From Nocardioides alcanivorans (GTDB lineage: Bacteria; Actinomycetota; Actinomycetes; Propionibacteriales; Nocardioidaceae): a DNA stretch of 64,000 bases. Location: assembly GCF_021555175.1 (NCBI RefSeq), contig NZ_JAKGRW010000006.1:186001-250000 (forward strand). Reading direction: 5' to 3'. Each line of letters begins with the position of its first letter. The first letter of the stretch is position 1. A model generated the notes under the pieces. It was given only the letters and a program-made list of their open reading frames with translations. It had not been told where the DNA came from and searched no databases. Position numbers and translations under genes: made by a program. Positions 1 through 10,473 of this stretch are shown in pieces.

Positions 1-1228
1 CGAAGGAGCTGGCCAGCACGGTCGCCACCGGCACCATGAGCGCGAAGCGGCCCCACCACACGCTCTTCGGCCGGCGACCGCCTCGGGTCACCCACAGGAT
101 CAGCGCCGCACCGAAGGCGGCCGCCATGCCGAGGCCCATCATGAAGCGGAAGCTCCAGTAGGTCACCGGGACGACCGGCACGTAGTCGTCGGCGTGGAAG
201 TAGGTTGCACCCGGGTCGGTGCCGTAGGTCTCGGCATACTTCTCGCGGAGCGGGTTGATCCCCTCCACCTTGCCGTCGAAGGTGCCGGTGCCGAGGAACG
301 ACAGCAGGCAGGGCACGGTGACGGCGAACTTCTCCTCCTTGCCGTCGGGCGTGCCGATGGTGAAGACCGAGAACGGGGCGCAACTGTCCGACGTCTCGTA
401 GAGGCCTTCGGCGGCCGCCATCTTCATCGGCTGTACGTCGGTCATCACCTTGCCCTGGAGGTCACCGGAGATGGTCACGCCCAGACCAGCGACCAGGGTC
501 ACGACGGCGCCGATGCGGATCGCCTTGCGGTAGAGGCTGGCGTCCTCGGCAGCGAGCTCGGCGTCCTCGGTGCCCTCGACCAACGAAGCGGCCTGCTTGC
601 GGCGACGCAGGTAGAGCCACGCGGAGACCCCCAGCACGAACGCGCCGCCGGTCATGTAGGCCGCGGTGATCACGTGCGGGAAGGCAACGAGCTGCACGTC
701 GTTGAACATCACTGCCCAGAAGTCGGTGAGCTCGGCGCGGCCGGTCTCGGGGTTGTAGGTGTGACCGACGGGATGTTGCATCCACGAGTTCGCGGCGAGG
801 ATGAACCACGACGAGATGAGCGTTCCGATGTGGACGATCCACATGCAGCCGGCGTGGAGCGCCCGCGGCAGCTTGTCCCAGCCGAAGATCCACAGGCCGA
901 GGAAGGTCGACTCGAGGAAGAACGCGAGCAGGCCCTCGATGGCCAGCGGCGCGCCGAACACGTCTCCGACGAAGCGGGAGTAGTCCGACCAGTTCATGCC
1001 GAACTGGAACTCCTGCACGATGCCGGTGACGACGCCGATCGCGAAGTTGATCAGCAGCAACTTGCCGAAGAACTTCGTCAGGCGGAGATAGGCCGGATCC
1101 TTCTTGACCACCCAGATCGTCTCGAAGGTGGCCACGACCGCTGTGAGGCCGATCGTCAATGGGACGAAGAGGAAGTGGTAGACGGTGATGATGCCGAACT
1201 GCCACCGTGCGATGTCGAGGACTTCCAT
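1..1228 (-). CDS. cydA: Cytochrome bd ubiquinol oxidase subunit I (3' end outside window)
   Basis: Membrane subunit of the cytochrome bd terminal oxidase, which oxidises quinol and reduces oxygen to water, usually under low oxygen or respiratory stress. The reading frame from the ATG at 1228 stays open to the window edge, giving about 409 residues of a family usually 450-500 long. Visible hallmarks are the early haem-ligand segment HFLFVPLTIG, two acidic residues in EGLLAFFLESTFLG, the ANSWMQHPVG motif and several hydrophobic helices. The GRQPW region lies beyond the cut. cydB is expected further left. The gene is divergent from blaI, and the shared 85-bp gap holds two BlaI-type palindromes, so BlaI control is likely (inference). 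Confidence 0.95.
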   Translation of the reverse strand, partial: MEVLDIARWQFGIITVYHFLFVPLTIGLTAVVATFETIWVVKKDPAYLRLTKFFGKLLLINFAIGVVTGIVQEFQFGMNWSDYSRFVGDVFGAPLAIEGLLAFFLESTFLGLWIFGWDKLPRALHAGCMWIVHIGTLISSWFILAANSWMQHPVGHTYNPETGRAELTDFWAVMFNDVQLVAFPHVITAAYMTGGAFVLGVSAWLYLRRRKQAASLVEGTEDAELAAEDASLYRKAIRIGAVVTLVAGLGVTISGDLQGKVMTDVQPMKMAAAEGLYETSDSCAPFSVFTIGTPDGKEEKFAVTVPCLLSFLGTGTFDGKVEGINPLREKYAETYGTDPGATYFHADDYVPVVPVTYWSFRFMMGLGMAAAFGAALILWVTRGGRRPKSVWWGRFALMVPVATVLASSF

Positions 1229-1248
1229 GGGTTTCCCTCCGGGCTCGC

Positions 1249-1265
1249 TACTACGCCGCGTAGTA
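1249..1265. promoter_or_regulatory. BlaI/CopY-type operator 1
   Basis: Perfect 17-bp palindrome TACTACGCCGCGTAGTA, with 8-bp arms around a central C. It resembles the TACTACA/TGTAGTA half-sites bound by BlaI/MecI dimers. It lies 21 bp before the cydA start and next to the blaI promoter, so one protein could repress both directions. Confidence 0.75.
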
Positions 1266-1267
1266 AT

Positions 1268-1284
1268 TACTACCGATCGTAGTA
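1268..1284. promoter_or_regulatory. BlaI/CopY-type operator 2
   Basis: Second dyad, TACTAC-N5-GTAGTA, starting three bases after the first. The two centres are 19 bp apart, roughly two helical turns, a spacing suited to two BlaI dimers. It sits just upstream of the blaI -10 element. Confidence 0.7.
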
Positions 1285-1300
1285 CGTAGAGATTCGTAGG

Positions 1301-1306
1301 TACACT
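1301..1306 (+). promoter_or_regulatory. blaI -10 element, leaderless start
   Basis: TACACT fits the actinobacterial TANNNT -10. Its last base is 8 nt before the blaI ATG and no Shine-Dalgarno is present, so transcription probably begins at or next to the ATG. Confidence 0.5.
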
Positions 1307-1313
1307 TGACCCC

Positions 1314-1697
1314 ATGGCAAGGACGCGTACGAACATCGGTGACCTCGAGCGCTCGGTGATGGAGGTGCTCTGGGCCACGCCCGACGGCGGCTCGCGGACG
1401 GTGCGCGAGGTGCATGCCGAACTGGCCGAGCAGCGCGACATCGCCTACACGACCGTGATGACGGTGATGGATCGTCTCGCGCGCAAGGAGATGGTCAACC
1501 AGGAACGCGACGGACGCGCCTATCGCTACAGTCCGCGCGGAACTCGGGGCGAGATGACCGCCGACCTCATGCGCGACACCCTCGACGAGTTCTCCAGTCA
1601 CGACCGGCAGACGGCACTCGCGGCCTTCGTCGAGGATGCCTCTGCCGAGGACGTCAAGGCGCTGCGTGAAGCGCTGGCCCGCCTCGACGGGGCCTGA
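1314..1697 (+). CDS. blaI: BlaI/MecI/CopY family transcriptional repressor
   Basis: 127-residue winged-helix repressor of the penicillinase-repressor family. The N-terminal two thirds carry the DNA-binding domain (LERSVMEVLWA, TVREVHAELAEQRDIAYTTVMTVMDRLARK, then the wing RDGRAYRYSP). The C-terminal part is the dimerisation and cleavage region. In this family the repressor binds TACTACA-like dyads and is inactivated by a membrane M56 peptidase, which here is the next gene, 8 bp downstream. Two matching palindromes lie upstream. No beta-lactamase gene is visible, and the evident target is the divergent cydA. Confidence 0.93.
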   Translation: MARTRTNIGDLERSVMEVLWATPDGGSRTVREVHAELAEQRDIAYTTVMTVMDRLARKEMVNQERDGRAYRYSPRGTRGEMTADLMRDTLDEFSSHDRQTALAAFVEDASAEDVKALREALARLDGA

Positions 1698-1705
1698 CTG
1701 CAGCC

Positions 1706-2569
1706 ATGACGCCCCTCGTGCTCGCCGTGATCGCGGTGTTGCTGGCCGGCCCAGTGCCGGCAGGGCTCGCACGCCTGTCGTGGGTCCGGCGTACGCCGAT
1801 CGCCGCGCTGGTGCTGTGGCAGAGCGTCGCGGCCGCCGCGGTGCTCGCCGCACTCGGGGCCGGTCTCTCCCTGGTCACCCACCACGCCTGGCGGGGTACG
1901 TCGGAGCTCACCCAGTGGGCGGTCGCGGCGGCCTCGTTGGGGCTCACCGTGCTGGTGGCCGCCCGGCTCCTGCTCAGTGCCCACCGGGTCGGCACGTCGC
2001 TGCGTGCGATCCGCAGGCGCCACAGCGACCAGCTCGACCTCGTGGCCCGTGCCGGCGGCCGGGTGCACATCATCGAGCACGAGGTGCCGGTGGCCTACTG
2101 CATCCCCGGCTTCGGGCACCAGCGGATCGTGGTCAGTGAGGGCGCCCGGGGAGTGCTGAGCCCCGAGGAGCTCGACGCGGTGCTCGAGCACGAACGCGCC
2201 CACCTGCGGGCTCGCCACGACCTGGTGCTGGAGGCGTTCAGCGCATTGCGTGAGGCATTCCCGCGCTGGGTCTCCAGCGATGCGGCGCTGCGGGAGGTGC
2301 GATTGCTGGTGGAGGTGCTGGCGGACCGCGTCGCCGTCCGCGTCAGTGGCCGTCACGCGCTCGGACGAGCGCTGGTCCAGCTCGCCGAGGGCCGCGCCCC
2401 CGAAGCGGCGCTGGGTGCAGGTGGCAACGGGCTGCTCACCCGGGTCGAGCTGCTCGCCGACACCCGGGCCCGTCCGGTCCAGGCGGCAGGGCTCGTCACC
2501 CTCGCCGTCGGCGTGCTGGTGCTGCCCACGGCCTTCGTCGTCGTGCCTTGGCTGACCGCCCTGTTCTGA
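1706..2569 (+). CDS. M56 family (BlaR1-like) membrane metallopeptidase
   Basis: 287-residue predicted integral membrane zinc peptidase. Hydrophobic segments occur at the N-terminus (about 1-22), near 30-55 and 70-95, and at the C-terminus (about 260-285). The catalytic HExxH motif is in LEHERAHLRARHDL at about residues 160-173, and AYCIPGFGHQRIVVSEGA precedes it as in M56 proteins. Family members sense a signal and cause loss of the cognate BlaI repressor. There is no C-terminal penicillin-binding sensor domain as in staphylococcal BlaR1, so the signal is unlikely to be a beta-lactam bound by this protein. It probably forms an operon with blaI. Confidence 0.9.
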   Translation: MTPLVLAVIAVLLAGPVPAGLARLSWVRRTPIAALVLWQSVAAAAVLAALGAGLSLVTHHAWRGTSELTQWAVAAASLGLTVLVAARLLLSAHRVGTSLRAIRRRHSDQLDLVARAGGRVHIIEHEVPVAYCIPGFGHQRIVVSEGARGVLSPEELDAVLEHERAHLRARHDLVLEAFSALREAFPRWVSSDAALREVRLLVEVLADRVAVRVSGRHALGRALVQLAEGRAPEAALGAGGNGLLTRVELLADTRARPVQAAGLVTLAVGVLVLPTAFVVVPWLTALF

Positions 2570-2604
2570 CCCGCGAACCGGAGGTCGCACGCGAGGAATG
2601 CGCC

Positions 2605-2646
2605 GAACCGGCAGAGAGTGCGGGTGCGCAGCTTCTCTGCCGGTTC
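2605..2646. terminator. Bidirectional stem-loop between convergent genes
   Basis: Perfect 13-bp inverted repeat (GAACCGGCAGAGA at 2605-2617, complement at 2634-2646) with a 16-nt loop, placed between the convergent M56 and M4 protease genes. Confidence 0.6.
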
Positions 2647-2677
2647 GACTGATTCCTGTTGCTGGTTTGCGCGGGTG

Positions 2678-5600
2678 CTACTTCTTGCGCTTGATCACGA
2701 ACTTCGCAGAACTCGACGTCTTCACGGTGTCGGATCCGAGGTAGTTGGCGACCAACTTGTTCTTGCCCTTCGTGAGCTTCTTGCCCTTGACGTTGAGCGT
2801 GACCTTGCCGTTGGACAACGTGCCCTTGGCGACGACCTTCTTCTTCAAGGTGATGGTCACCTTGCCGGTCGGCGTCATGCCTGCCGCGGTCACCTTGACG
2901 TTCACCTTGGCGGACTTCTTCTTGTTGGCCAGCTTCTTCGGCTTGGCGTTGGCCTTCGTCTTCGAGGCGACCGGCTCGGTGACCGGAGCCACGTCGCAGA
3001 CGGTCACCTCGACGTCGTCGACATACCAACCGTCGAAGCCGTTGCAGCCGTCACGACCCATCACGAAGGAGAACCGGACGGTGTCGCCGGCCTCCACACC
3101 GAGCTGGGTCAGGTCGACCCGGCTGGTGCCCCAGGTGCCATGCAGCTTGCCACCGTCGGTGCCGGTGAAGCCCTCCTGCCCGGCCAACGGGCTGGTGTTG
3201 TTGGGCGCCGGGGCCATGGTGTCGTTGGGGCCGTTGACGATGTAGGCGTCCGTGGGGATCGCCTCGAAGTCGCCGCCGTTGACGCTGGCTCGCACCAGCC
3301 CACCGTCATAGCCGAGCTCGGTTGCCACGTAGTGGTCGAAGGAGAGCACCGGGTGCTCGCCGTCGTCCGGCACCGTGACCTCCGGGCTGATCAACGAAGC
3401 GGCCGACGAGTAGTCGTCGCTGTCCGGGATGCAGTCGCCGTACGACGGGGGTCGGGCGCGAACGCCGTCGCCGAGTCGTGCTGGGGTGCATCGTAGGTCT
3501 GCTCCCAGTCCATGGTCTTGCTGCCTTCGGGGATCTCGGCAGTCTGCTCCCAGCCGTCGATCCCGGCCTCGAAGTCCTCGCTCCAGACGGTCCGAGCAGT
3601 GAAGCCCGTGCCGCAGGGGGCGCCAGCCTCGTCGGGCAGCAGTGGCTCGAAGGCGCACTGGACCGGCTCCTTGCGGAGCTCGATGGCCTGGGTCATCTTC
3701 GCCACCTGGGCGCAGTCGCCGGCGTTGATCTTGTCGTTGAACGGCTGCTGGTCGTCCTCGGCCGTGCTCAGCTTGTTGAGCTTCTTGCCGGTCAGGTCGG
3801 CGCAGGATGCCTCCAAGGAGTTCGCGTGGTCGACGAAGTCGCTGATGGGGGTCTGGTACTCGTTCATCGCCTTGTAGTAGATGTGAGCGGCCTTCTGCAG
3901 GCCGATCCCCTCCACCGTCACGCCGTTGAACGTGCCACCGTCGACGAGCAGCGCATAACCGTGGTTGGGAACACCCGAGTTGCCGTGCACGCCGCCGTTG
4001 TCGTCGGTGCTGCACTTGTATTCGGCATCGGACACCTTGCCCGGGTCGCCGTAGCAGTTCGGGTTCCACATGTCGCGGATGGCGCCACCGAAGGCCGTCG
4101 ACTTCTCGCTGAGCAACCAGCGGTAGGAGTCGACCCGGTCGCCGCCCGCGTCCTTCATCGTCACGTTGACGGTCTCGCCGGCACCGAGCGCCGTACGGAT
4201 CGCCTCCCGGTCGCTCAGGCCGATCGAGACGGTGCTGACGAGATCGGGATCGTCACCCGACATGCCGATGGGGAGTCGTCGGTGTTGCCGATGATGAGCG
4301 CGGCAGCTCCCTCCTGCGTGGCCACCTCTGCCTTTTCGGTGAAGGCGCAGGTGCCCCGGTCCACGAGCACGACCTTGCCCGTGACGTCCTCGTTGTAGGC
4401 GGAGCAGCCATCGGTCGCGGTGCTGCCGTCGTCGGAGGCATCGGTCGGCGCGACGACGTCACCGGTGAGGCCGTCGGCATCCAGCTGCTGACCGAAGGAG
4501 GCTCCTCCGGTCAGGCACTCCTTGGCGATCGACGGCGGGGCGTTGATCGTCAGCACGGGAAGCGCGGGGGAGTTGCTGGAGCACTGTCCCACGGGACGCT
4601 TGGTGTTGAGGTTGCCCTCGCCCTCGTCCTCGCGACGGTTGATGAGGTCGATGGTCTCGCCCCAGATGTCGGAGTAGGACTCGTTGAGGGCACCTGCCTG
4701 CCACTGGTAGATCAGGCCGTGGGTGTATTCGGTGTAGGCGTGCCCCCACTCGTGGGCGACGACGTCATCGGAGGTGACGCCGTTGCAGTAGTTGGTGGTG
4801 ACGCCGTTCCAGTTGGCGTTGGGGCACTGGATCGCGGGGTCGTTGTTGATGGTGCGCATGATCGCACCCTTGCCGTCGTAGGAGTCGCGGTTGAACGAGT
4901 TCATGAAGAACCAGTAGGTCTCGCCGGCGGAGGTCACCAGGTTCTGCTGGTCCTGGTTGAGGTCGCCGGGGAACTCGTCGCCCTCCTTCCACACCTGGGT
5001 GAGGTTGCGATCGGGATCGGCCTCGTAGAGCTCGCGGTCGAGCGCGTCGTGGATCATCGAGTAGCGGTTGACCGGCTTGTTGGTCATCGCGTCGATGAAG
5101 ACGATGTCGCGCACGTTCTTCTCGTTGGTGACCTCGACGCGCCACACGAGGACGTTGTCACCCTCGTCGCCCTTCACGAGACCTGTCCGGTAGACCATGA
5201 GCTCGGGGGTCACGGCCTTCACCCCGGTCGTGTCGGCGCTGCCGTCGTGCCCCGGCGGATCGGCCTTGACCATGCTCACCGCACTCGCGCCGGCCTGGTC
5301 GGCGTCGAAGCGGGGTTCGACCGACAACTCGATGTCGGGAACCGCCTCGCCGTTGACCCCGGTGAGGTCGCCGTCGGCGTCCACGTGGGCCCGGAGCAGC
5401 GCGCCGAAGACCGGCACGCCCCGGTAGGTCTGCGTGTAGTCGACAGTGGTGCCGTGCTCGCCCTTGGTGACGTTCTGGCGCACGAGTTGTGCTCGCGGTG
5501 CGCCGAAGGCCTCGGCATAGGAGTCCAGGTAGGCATCGGCCTTGGCGGCCGGGGCGAGATCCTTGCCCGGGAGGAGGTCGCCGTTGCCCTTGGCTCGGAT

Positions 5601-5789
5601 GAATCCGACCTGACCGGTGGCCTTTTCGCGCTGGACGACGGTGTTGCCGTCGGCCTGCGACTGCATCTTTGCGACCATGGACGTGGTGTCGTCCGGTCCC
5701 TGGGGCGCTGCCTGTGCGGTGAGGGTGGGGACTGCCGCGAGCCCCGCGCCCACCATCAGCAGGGCTACGCCCGGCTTGATCAACTTCAC
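2678..5789 (-). CDS. Secreted M4-family metalloprotease with PA insert and Lys-rich C-terminus (two frameshifts)
   Basis: About 1037 residues once two frameshifts are repaired. The GTG at 5789 has AAGGGA upstream and opens a signal peptide (hydrophobic core, cut near AQA-AP). An inhibitory propeptide (about 50-210) follows, then the thermolysin-like domain with HEWGH near residue 346 and the third zinc ligand in GALNESYSDIWGE. A protease-associated (PA) domain is inserted before the C-terminal catalytic motif GGVHGNSGVPNHGYALL. After it come a beta-rich region (WSEDFEAGIDGWEQ...) and a lysine-rich Ig-like module ending KRKK. One base is missing in the G-run at 4270-4273 (restores NTDDSPIGMSGDD) and one in 3447-3451 (restores PDPPSYGDC). 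Sequencing error is the likeliest cause; a true pseudogene is possible. Confidence 0.88.
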
Positions 5790-5808
5790 TGTGGATCCCT
5801 TCAGGCTG

Positions 5809-5825
5809 TTCCGAGATGCTCGGAA
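5809..5825. promoter_or_regulatory. Palindrome in the 5' leader of the M4 protease
   Basis: TTCCGAG-ATG-CTCGGAA, 7-bp perfect arms, 20 bp upstream of the GTG start and between it and the likely -10 (TAGTGT on the minus strand, 5847-5852). It could be an operator or an RNA hairpin. Confidence 0.35.
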
Positions 5826-5964
5826 GGGTTGTTGTGGCCTGCGCCACACTAGGGAGAGTTGCCGGTTCGGGTCCAGACACGCCGGAAGTTGTTGCCGCTC
5901 CGTGACGGTGCGGGTGTGGGCGACACGCACCTGTGGGGTCCCTGTGGCTGGTGGGACTTTAACC

Positions 5965-5970
5965 TAGGGT
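5965..5970 (+). promoter_or_regulatory. ftsK -10 element
   Basis: TAGGGT, preceded by an overlapping TAACCT at 5960-5965. The last base is 8 nt before the ATG at 5978 and there is no Shine-Dalgarno, which suggests a leaderless mRNA. Confidence 0.4.
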
Positions 5971-5977
5971 GCTGAGC

Positions 5978-8580
5978 ATGGCGACCCGTACGTCTTCCCC
6001 GCCGGGGTCGCGGAGTTCGAGCACGTCCCGGAGCAAGAGTTCCGGCTCGAGTGCGAGCACCCGATCACGGAGTACCTCCAAGAAGCCCACCTCCAAGGCC
6101 GCGTCGAAGAAGGCGCCGGCCAAGAAGGCGACTTCGCGCAACTCTCGACCGGCCCCTCGTGCCGTGCGCAGCGGACCGGGCCCGGTGGCCCGGTTCTTCA
6201 CCGCGCTCGGACGCGGACTGGCGGCGATCTGGATGGGCATCGCCCATGGGCTGGGCTCGTTGGCCCGCTCGATCGGTCACGGTGCCCGCGAGATCGAACC
6301 CGAGCAGCGTCGCGACGGCGCCGGTCTCTTCCTCTGCGGCCTCGCCGTGGTGGTTGCTGCCTCCGTCTGGTGGCGGCTGCCCGGAGGGATGATGGACGGG
6401 GTGCGTACGGCGGTCGCCGGCTCGGTCGGCAAGCTCGCCTGGTTCGTGCCGATGGTTCTCGTCTACGTGGGCTGGCGCAACATGCGCGACCCCGAGCGCA
6501 ACGGCCCGGTCGGACGCCAGGTGATCGGTTGGCTGGCGCTGTCGTTCAGCGTGCTGGGCATCGTGCACATCGCCAACGGCAGCCCGCGCCCGAAGATGAG
6601 CGACACCGAGGAGCTCCAGCAGGCCGGCGGCGCCGTCGGCTACGTCATCTCGAGCCTGCTGCTCGACCTGCTCCGTGAGCCCTACGTCGTCATCCCGGTG
6701 CTCGCACTCGTGGGCATCTTCGGGGTCCTCATCATCACGGCGACCCCGATCTACCAGATCCCCGAGCGGTTGGCCGATGTGCGAGACCGCCTGCTCGGTC
6801 GTGACTACTACGACGACGACGATTCGAGCTCACGACGTGGTCGCCGCGACGACTTCGAGCTGGACCCCGAGGCCGGGGACCCGGCCTACGACACCGCCCT
6901 GGTCGTCGAGGAGGAGAAGGCCAAGCGGGGCCGCAAGAAGTCGGAGGCCGACGAGCCCGTCGACGAGGACGATGTCTTCGACCCGTTCTCCTCGACGTCG
7001 GTGCCTGCGGCGCCCGAGAGCGTCGCGGTCGTCGCCGACGACAAGGTCGAACTCGTCCCGCCGCCACACAGCGAGTTGCCGCAGCGCGTGGAGCAGCTGG
7101 CGCTGTCCGGCGACATCACCTACTCGTTGCCCGCGAGTGACATCCTGAAGCCGGGCTCGCCCCACAAGCCCAAGTCGGCCGCGTCCGACGCGGTGGTCGA
7201 CAGTCTCACCCGGGTGCTCGACGAGTTCGGCATCGACGCTCGCGTGACGGGCTACAGCCGGGGTCCGACGGTGACCCGCTACGAGGTCGAGCTCGGTCCG
7301 GCGGTCAAGGTCGAGAAGATCACCGGCATCCAGAAGAACATCGCCTACGCCGTCGCCTCTGCCGACGTACGCATCCTCAGCCCCATCCCGGGCAAGTCGG
7401 CCGTCGGTGTGGAGATCCCCAACACCGACAAGGAGGTCGTCTCCCTCGGCGACGTGCTGCGTTCCAACACCGCGCGCAGCAACCACCACCCGATGGTCGT
7501 GGGATTGGGCAAGGACGTGGAGGGTGGCTTCGTCGTCGCCAACATGGCGAAGATGCCGCACCTCCTGGTCGCCGGTGCCACGGGCTCCGGAAAATCGTCC
7601 TTCATCAACTCGATGATCACCTCGGTCCTCATGCGCTCCACGCCTGACGAGGTCCGGATGATCATGGTCGACCCCAAGCGGGTGGAGCTCAACGCCTACG
7701 AGGGCATCCCGCACCTGATCACCCCGATCATCACCAACCCCAAGAAGGCCGCGGAGGCGCTGCAGTGGGTCGTGCGCGAGATGGACATGCGCTACGACGA
7801 CCTGGCGAACTTCGGTTTCCGTCACGTCGACGACTTCAACAAGGCGGTGCGGGCCGGCACCGTAGAGGTGCCCCCGGGCAGCGAGCGCGTGCTGTCGCCG
7901 TACCCCTACCTGTTGGTGGTCGTCGACGAGCTCGCCGACCTGATGATGGTCGCCCCGCGAGACGTCGAGGACGCTGTCGTACGCATCACGCAGCTGGCGC
8001 GTGCGGCGGGCATCCACCTGGTGCTGGCGACGCAACGTCCGTCGGTCGACGTCGTGACCGGTCTGATCAAGGCCAACGTCCCGTCACGCCTGGCCTTCGC
8101 CACGTCGTCGCTCGGCGACAGCCGCGTCATCCTCGACCAGCCCGGCGCCGAGAAGCTCGTCGGTCAAGGTGATGGGCTGTTCCTGCCGATGGGGAGAGCA
8201 AGCCCATCCGCGTCCAGGGTTCGTGGGTGACCGAGGCCGAGATCGCCGAAGTGGTCAAGAGCTGCAAGACGCAGCTCGAGCCGACCTACGTCGAGGACGT
8301 CACGGCCAGCGCTGCCTCCAAGCGCGACCTGGACGACGACATCGGTGACGACCTGGAGCTGGTCATCCAGGCGGTCGAGCTGGTGGTCAACTCGCAGTTC
8401 GGCTCGACCTCGATGTTGCAGCGCAAACTGCGTGTCGGTTTCGCCAAGGCGGGCCGTCTCATGGACATCATGGAGAGCCGCGGCGTCGTGGGCCCGAGCG
8501 AGGGTTCGAAGGCGCGCGACGTGTTGATCAAGCCCGATGAACTCGACGGTGTGCTGATGACCTTGCAGGGGGAGATGTGA
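5978..8580 (+). CDS. ftsK: DNA translocase FtsK/SpoIIIE (one frameshift)
   Basis: Septum-anchored ATPase that pumps chromosome ends into daughter cells; 867 residues after repair. The first 70 residues are Ser/Lys/Arg-rich, membrane helices span about 95-260, and an acidic linker follows. Then come the alpha/beta motor with Walker A GATGSGKS (about residue 533) and Walker [13 protein letters not shown] (about 645), and a C-terminal gamma winged helix ([20 protein letters not shown]). A base is missing in the G-run 8191-8194: restoring it reads [15 protein letters not shown] and joins the motor to gamma. ATG 5978 is preferred over an in-frame GTG at 5969. The stop overlaps the GTG of the next gene, so the two are probably coupled. 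Confidence 0.95.
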
Positions 8581-10439
8581 CCACGACGGAGCACTACGAC
8601 CCGGTCGCCCGGGAGACGGTGGAAGTACGCCGCAACGCAGGTCTCGCAGCCCTCATCGGCGTCCTTGCCGCTGCGGTGGCCATTGCCTGGCTCGGCCGCG
8701 CGACCCAGTCCGCCGCCGTGCTCGACTGGATCGTCGTCGCGGTCATGACCGTCGTGGCTGTCGGCTGGTTGGCCTCGTTCGTCGATGCACGCTCGCCACT
8801 GCTGGTCGCCGACGACCACGGGGTGCGGATCCGTCTCGGTCACGCGTGGCAGGGACTTCCGTGGGACGCACTTGCCTCGATCGAGCACCACCCGCGTCAG
8901 GCCTGGTGGCGTGACGGCGTGCTGGCGCTCGAGCCGAGCGACGTCGATCACGTGCTCACCGAGGCCGACGCCGGTGTCCGTCGGCGGGCCTGGCTCAACC
9001 GTCGCCTGCACGGCGCCCCGCTGGCGGTGCCGATCGGCCTCGCCACCCGCACTGTCGGCGCCGGTGACGACCTCACCGCGACCCTGCGCCGGCTGGCCCA
9101 GGGGCGCGACCGCTGTCGTGGTCGCCGAGCCTGCTGCCGCGGTCGAGGACGGCGAGCCTGGCGGACGATGTCACCGAAGACGTCGCCGACGGCGTCGGCC
9201 CCGTGCCCGGGACGGACGACCTCGACGCAGCGTTCGAGGGGTGCTGGTGTTCGAGCGCATGCCCGACGCGCCCTTCGGCGAGGAGGTCGTCCTCGAGGAG
9301 ATCGGCGACGAGGCTCCGCGGCCGCCACGGAGGCCGACGAGGTGGGTGTCGACGTACCGTTCTCCGACGGCAGCGCTCCTGCCGCCGGCTTCGGTCTCCG
9401 GGTGAGGCGCCGCGTCGCCCGGATGGTCGAGCTGCGTCGTGAGACCGCAGCACGTCGCGACGAGGTCGTGGCTGAGGTCGAGGCCGATCTGGCCTTCGCC
9501 GAGGCCGACACCCAGGATTCGATCCCTGCCGTGGAGCCGGTGCGCCCGGTGGTCCAGGCGCGCCGGAGCGTCGTGCACCACGAGGTCGAGGAGGCGCATC
9601 CGGTCCCAGGTCGCGAGTTGCGACGTGACGGACGCGTCAGCCTGGTCGAGGAGTCCGGGGCCCAGCCCAGCGTGACGCTCGGCGAGGTCGACGAGGTCAG
9701 TGGGTTCGACGAGGCCGACGAGGCGATGCCGCGTCCGGAGCCGGTCATCGGGCCGGTCCTGACCCGGGCTCGCGAACGCATCGGACTCACGGTCGATGCC
9801 CTGGCCGAGCGCACCCGGATCCGTCCGCACGTGATCGAGGCCATCGAGGTCGACGACTTCGCGCCGTGCGGTGGTGACTTCTACGCTCGCGGCCACCTGC
9901 GGACCCTGGGCCGGATCCTCGGATTGGAAGCGGGACCGCTGGTCAAGCTCTATGACGAGCGCTACGCCGACGCACCCATCAACGCGCGCAAGGTCTTCGA
10001 GGCGGAGCTCGCGACCGGTACCGGCGGCATCCGTGCCGTGCGGGGAGGTCCGAACTGGTCCGTCGTCGTGGCCGCGGTCATGGCCGTGGTGCTGGCCTGG
10101 TCGGTCGCCAAGTTGGCGATGGACGACAAGCCCGAGCCTGACGGCGTGATGTCGCTCAGCCAGGGGTCCGGCGGCCCCAACGGCTCGGCGCAACAGGCCG
10201 AGCGGGTGACCATCAAGGTCACGGCGACCAGCAGCTCCCAGGTGGAGATCAGCAATGCGAAGGGCCGTGTCGTGTTCAGCGAGGAGTTGTCGGCGGGTGA
10301 CATCCACCGCATCGACGTCGTCGCGCCGGTGAAGGTCAAGGCCACCGACGCAGGCGCGGTGGAGGTCGAGATCGACAACGTTGCGCAGGGGACGGTCGGC
10401 AAGGCCGGTCAGGCCGGCAGCAGGAAGTTCGGCGGCTGA
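8577..10439 (+). CDS. Membrane protein with PH-like N-terminus and RodZ-like HTH/DUF4115 C-terminus (indel-damaged middle)
   Basis: About 620 residues. The N-terminus has two membrane helices (about 20-65) and a basic, PH-like stretch ([33 protein letters not shown]). The C-terminus has a RodZ-type helix-turn-helix ([34 protein letters not shown]), one membrane helix ([20 protein letters not shown]) and an extracytoplasmic DUF4115-like domain. Between about 9101 and 9321 the frame changes four times and gives Arg-rich nonsense. Removing one G at 9101-9104, one at 9160-9161, then adding one at 9238-9241 and one near 9315-9321 gives a continuous acidic linker with no net length change. An HTH protein after ftsK is usual in actinobacteria. 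A true split into two genes is possible but less likely. Confidence 0.7.
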   Translation: MTTTEHYDPVARETVEVRRNAGLAALIGVLAAAVAIAWLGRATQSAAVLDWIVVAVMTVVAVGWLASFVDARSPLLVADDHGVRIRLGHAWQGLPWDALASIEHHPRQAWWRDGVLALEPSDVDHVLTEADAGVRRRAWLNRRLHGAPLAVPIGLATRTVGAGDDLTATLRRLAQGRDRCRGRRACCRGRGRRAWRTMSPKTSPTASAPCPGRTTSTQRSRGAGVRAHARRALRRGGRPRGDRRRGSAAATEADEVGVDVPFSDGSAPAAGFGLRVRRRVARMVELRRETAARRDEVVAEVEADLAFAEADTQDSIPAVEPVRPVVQARRSVVHHEVEEAHPVPGRELRRDGRVSLVEESGAQPSVTLGEVDEVSGFDEADEAMPRPEPVIGPVLTRARERIGLTVDALAERTRIRPHVIEAIEVDDFAPCGGDFYARGHLRTLGRILGLEAGPLVKLYDERYADAPINARKVFEAELATGTGGIRAVRGGPNWSVVVAAVMAVVLAWSVAKLAMDDKPEPDGVMSLSQGSGGPNGSAQQAERVTIKVTATSSSQVEISNAKGRVVFSEELSAGDIHRIDVVAPVKVKATDAGAVEVEIDNVAQGTVGKAGQAGSRKFGG

Positions 10440-10473
10440 GCGACGCGGTGGATCCTCACCAGACGTGCCGAGG

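Noticed and set aside
194..1282. 362-residue plus-strand frame at the left end
   Set aside because: It is antisense to cydA, whose conserved motifs and start are clear. The frame has a low-complexity Gly/Glu/His composition.
1314..2569. Beta-lactam resistance operon
   Set aside because: The regulator pair is BlaI/BlaR-like, but no beta-lactamase or penicillin-binding protein is near, and the M56 protein lacks the sensor domain.
8191..8194. Programmed ribosomal frameshifting in ftsK and other genes
   Set aside because: The slips occur in many unrelated genes and on both coding strands with the same plus-strand context. No slippery heptamer with downstream structure explains them.
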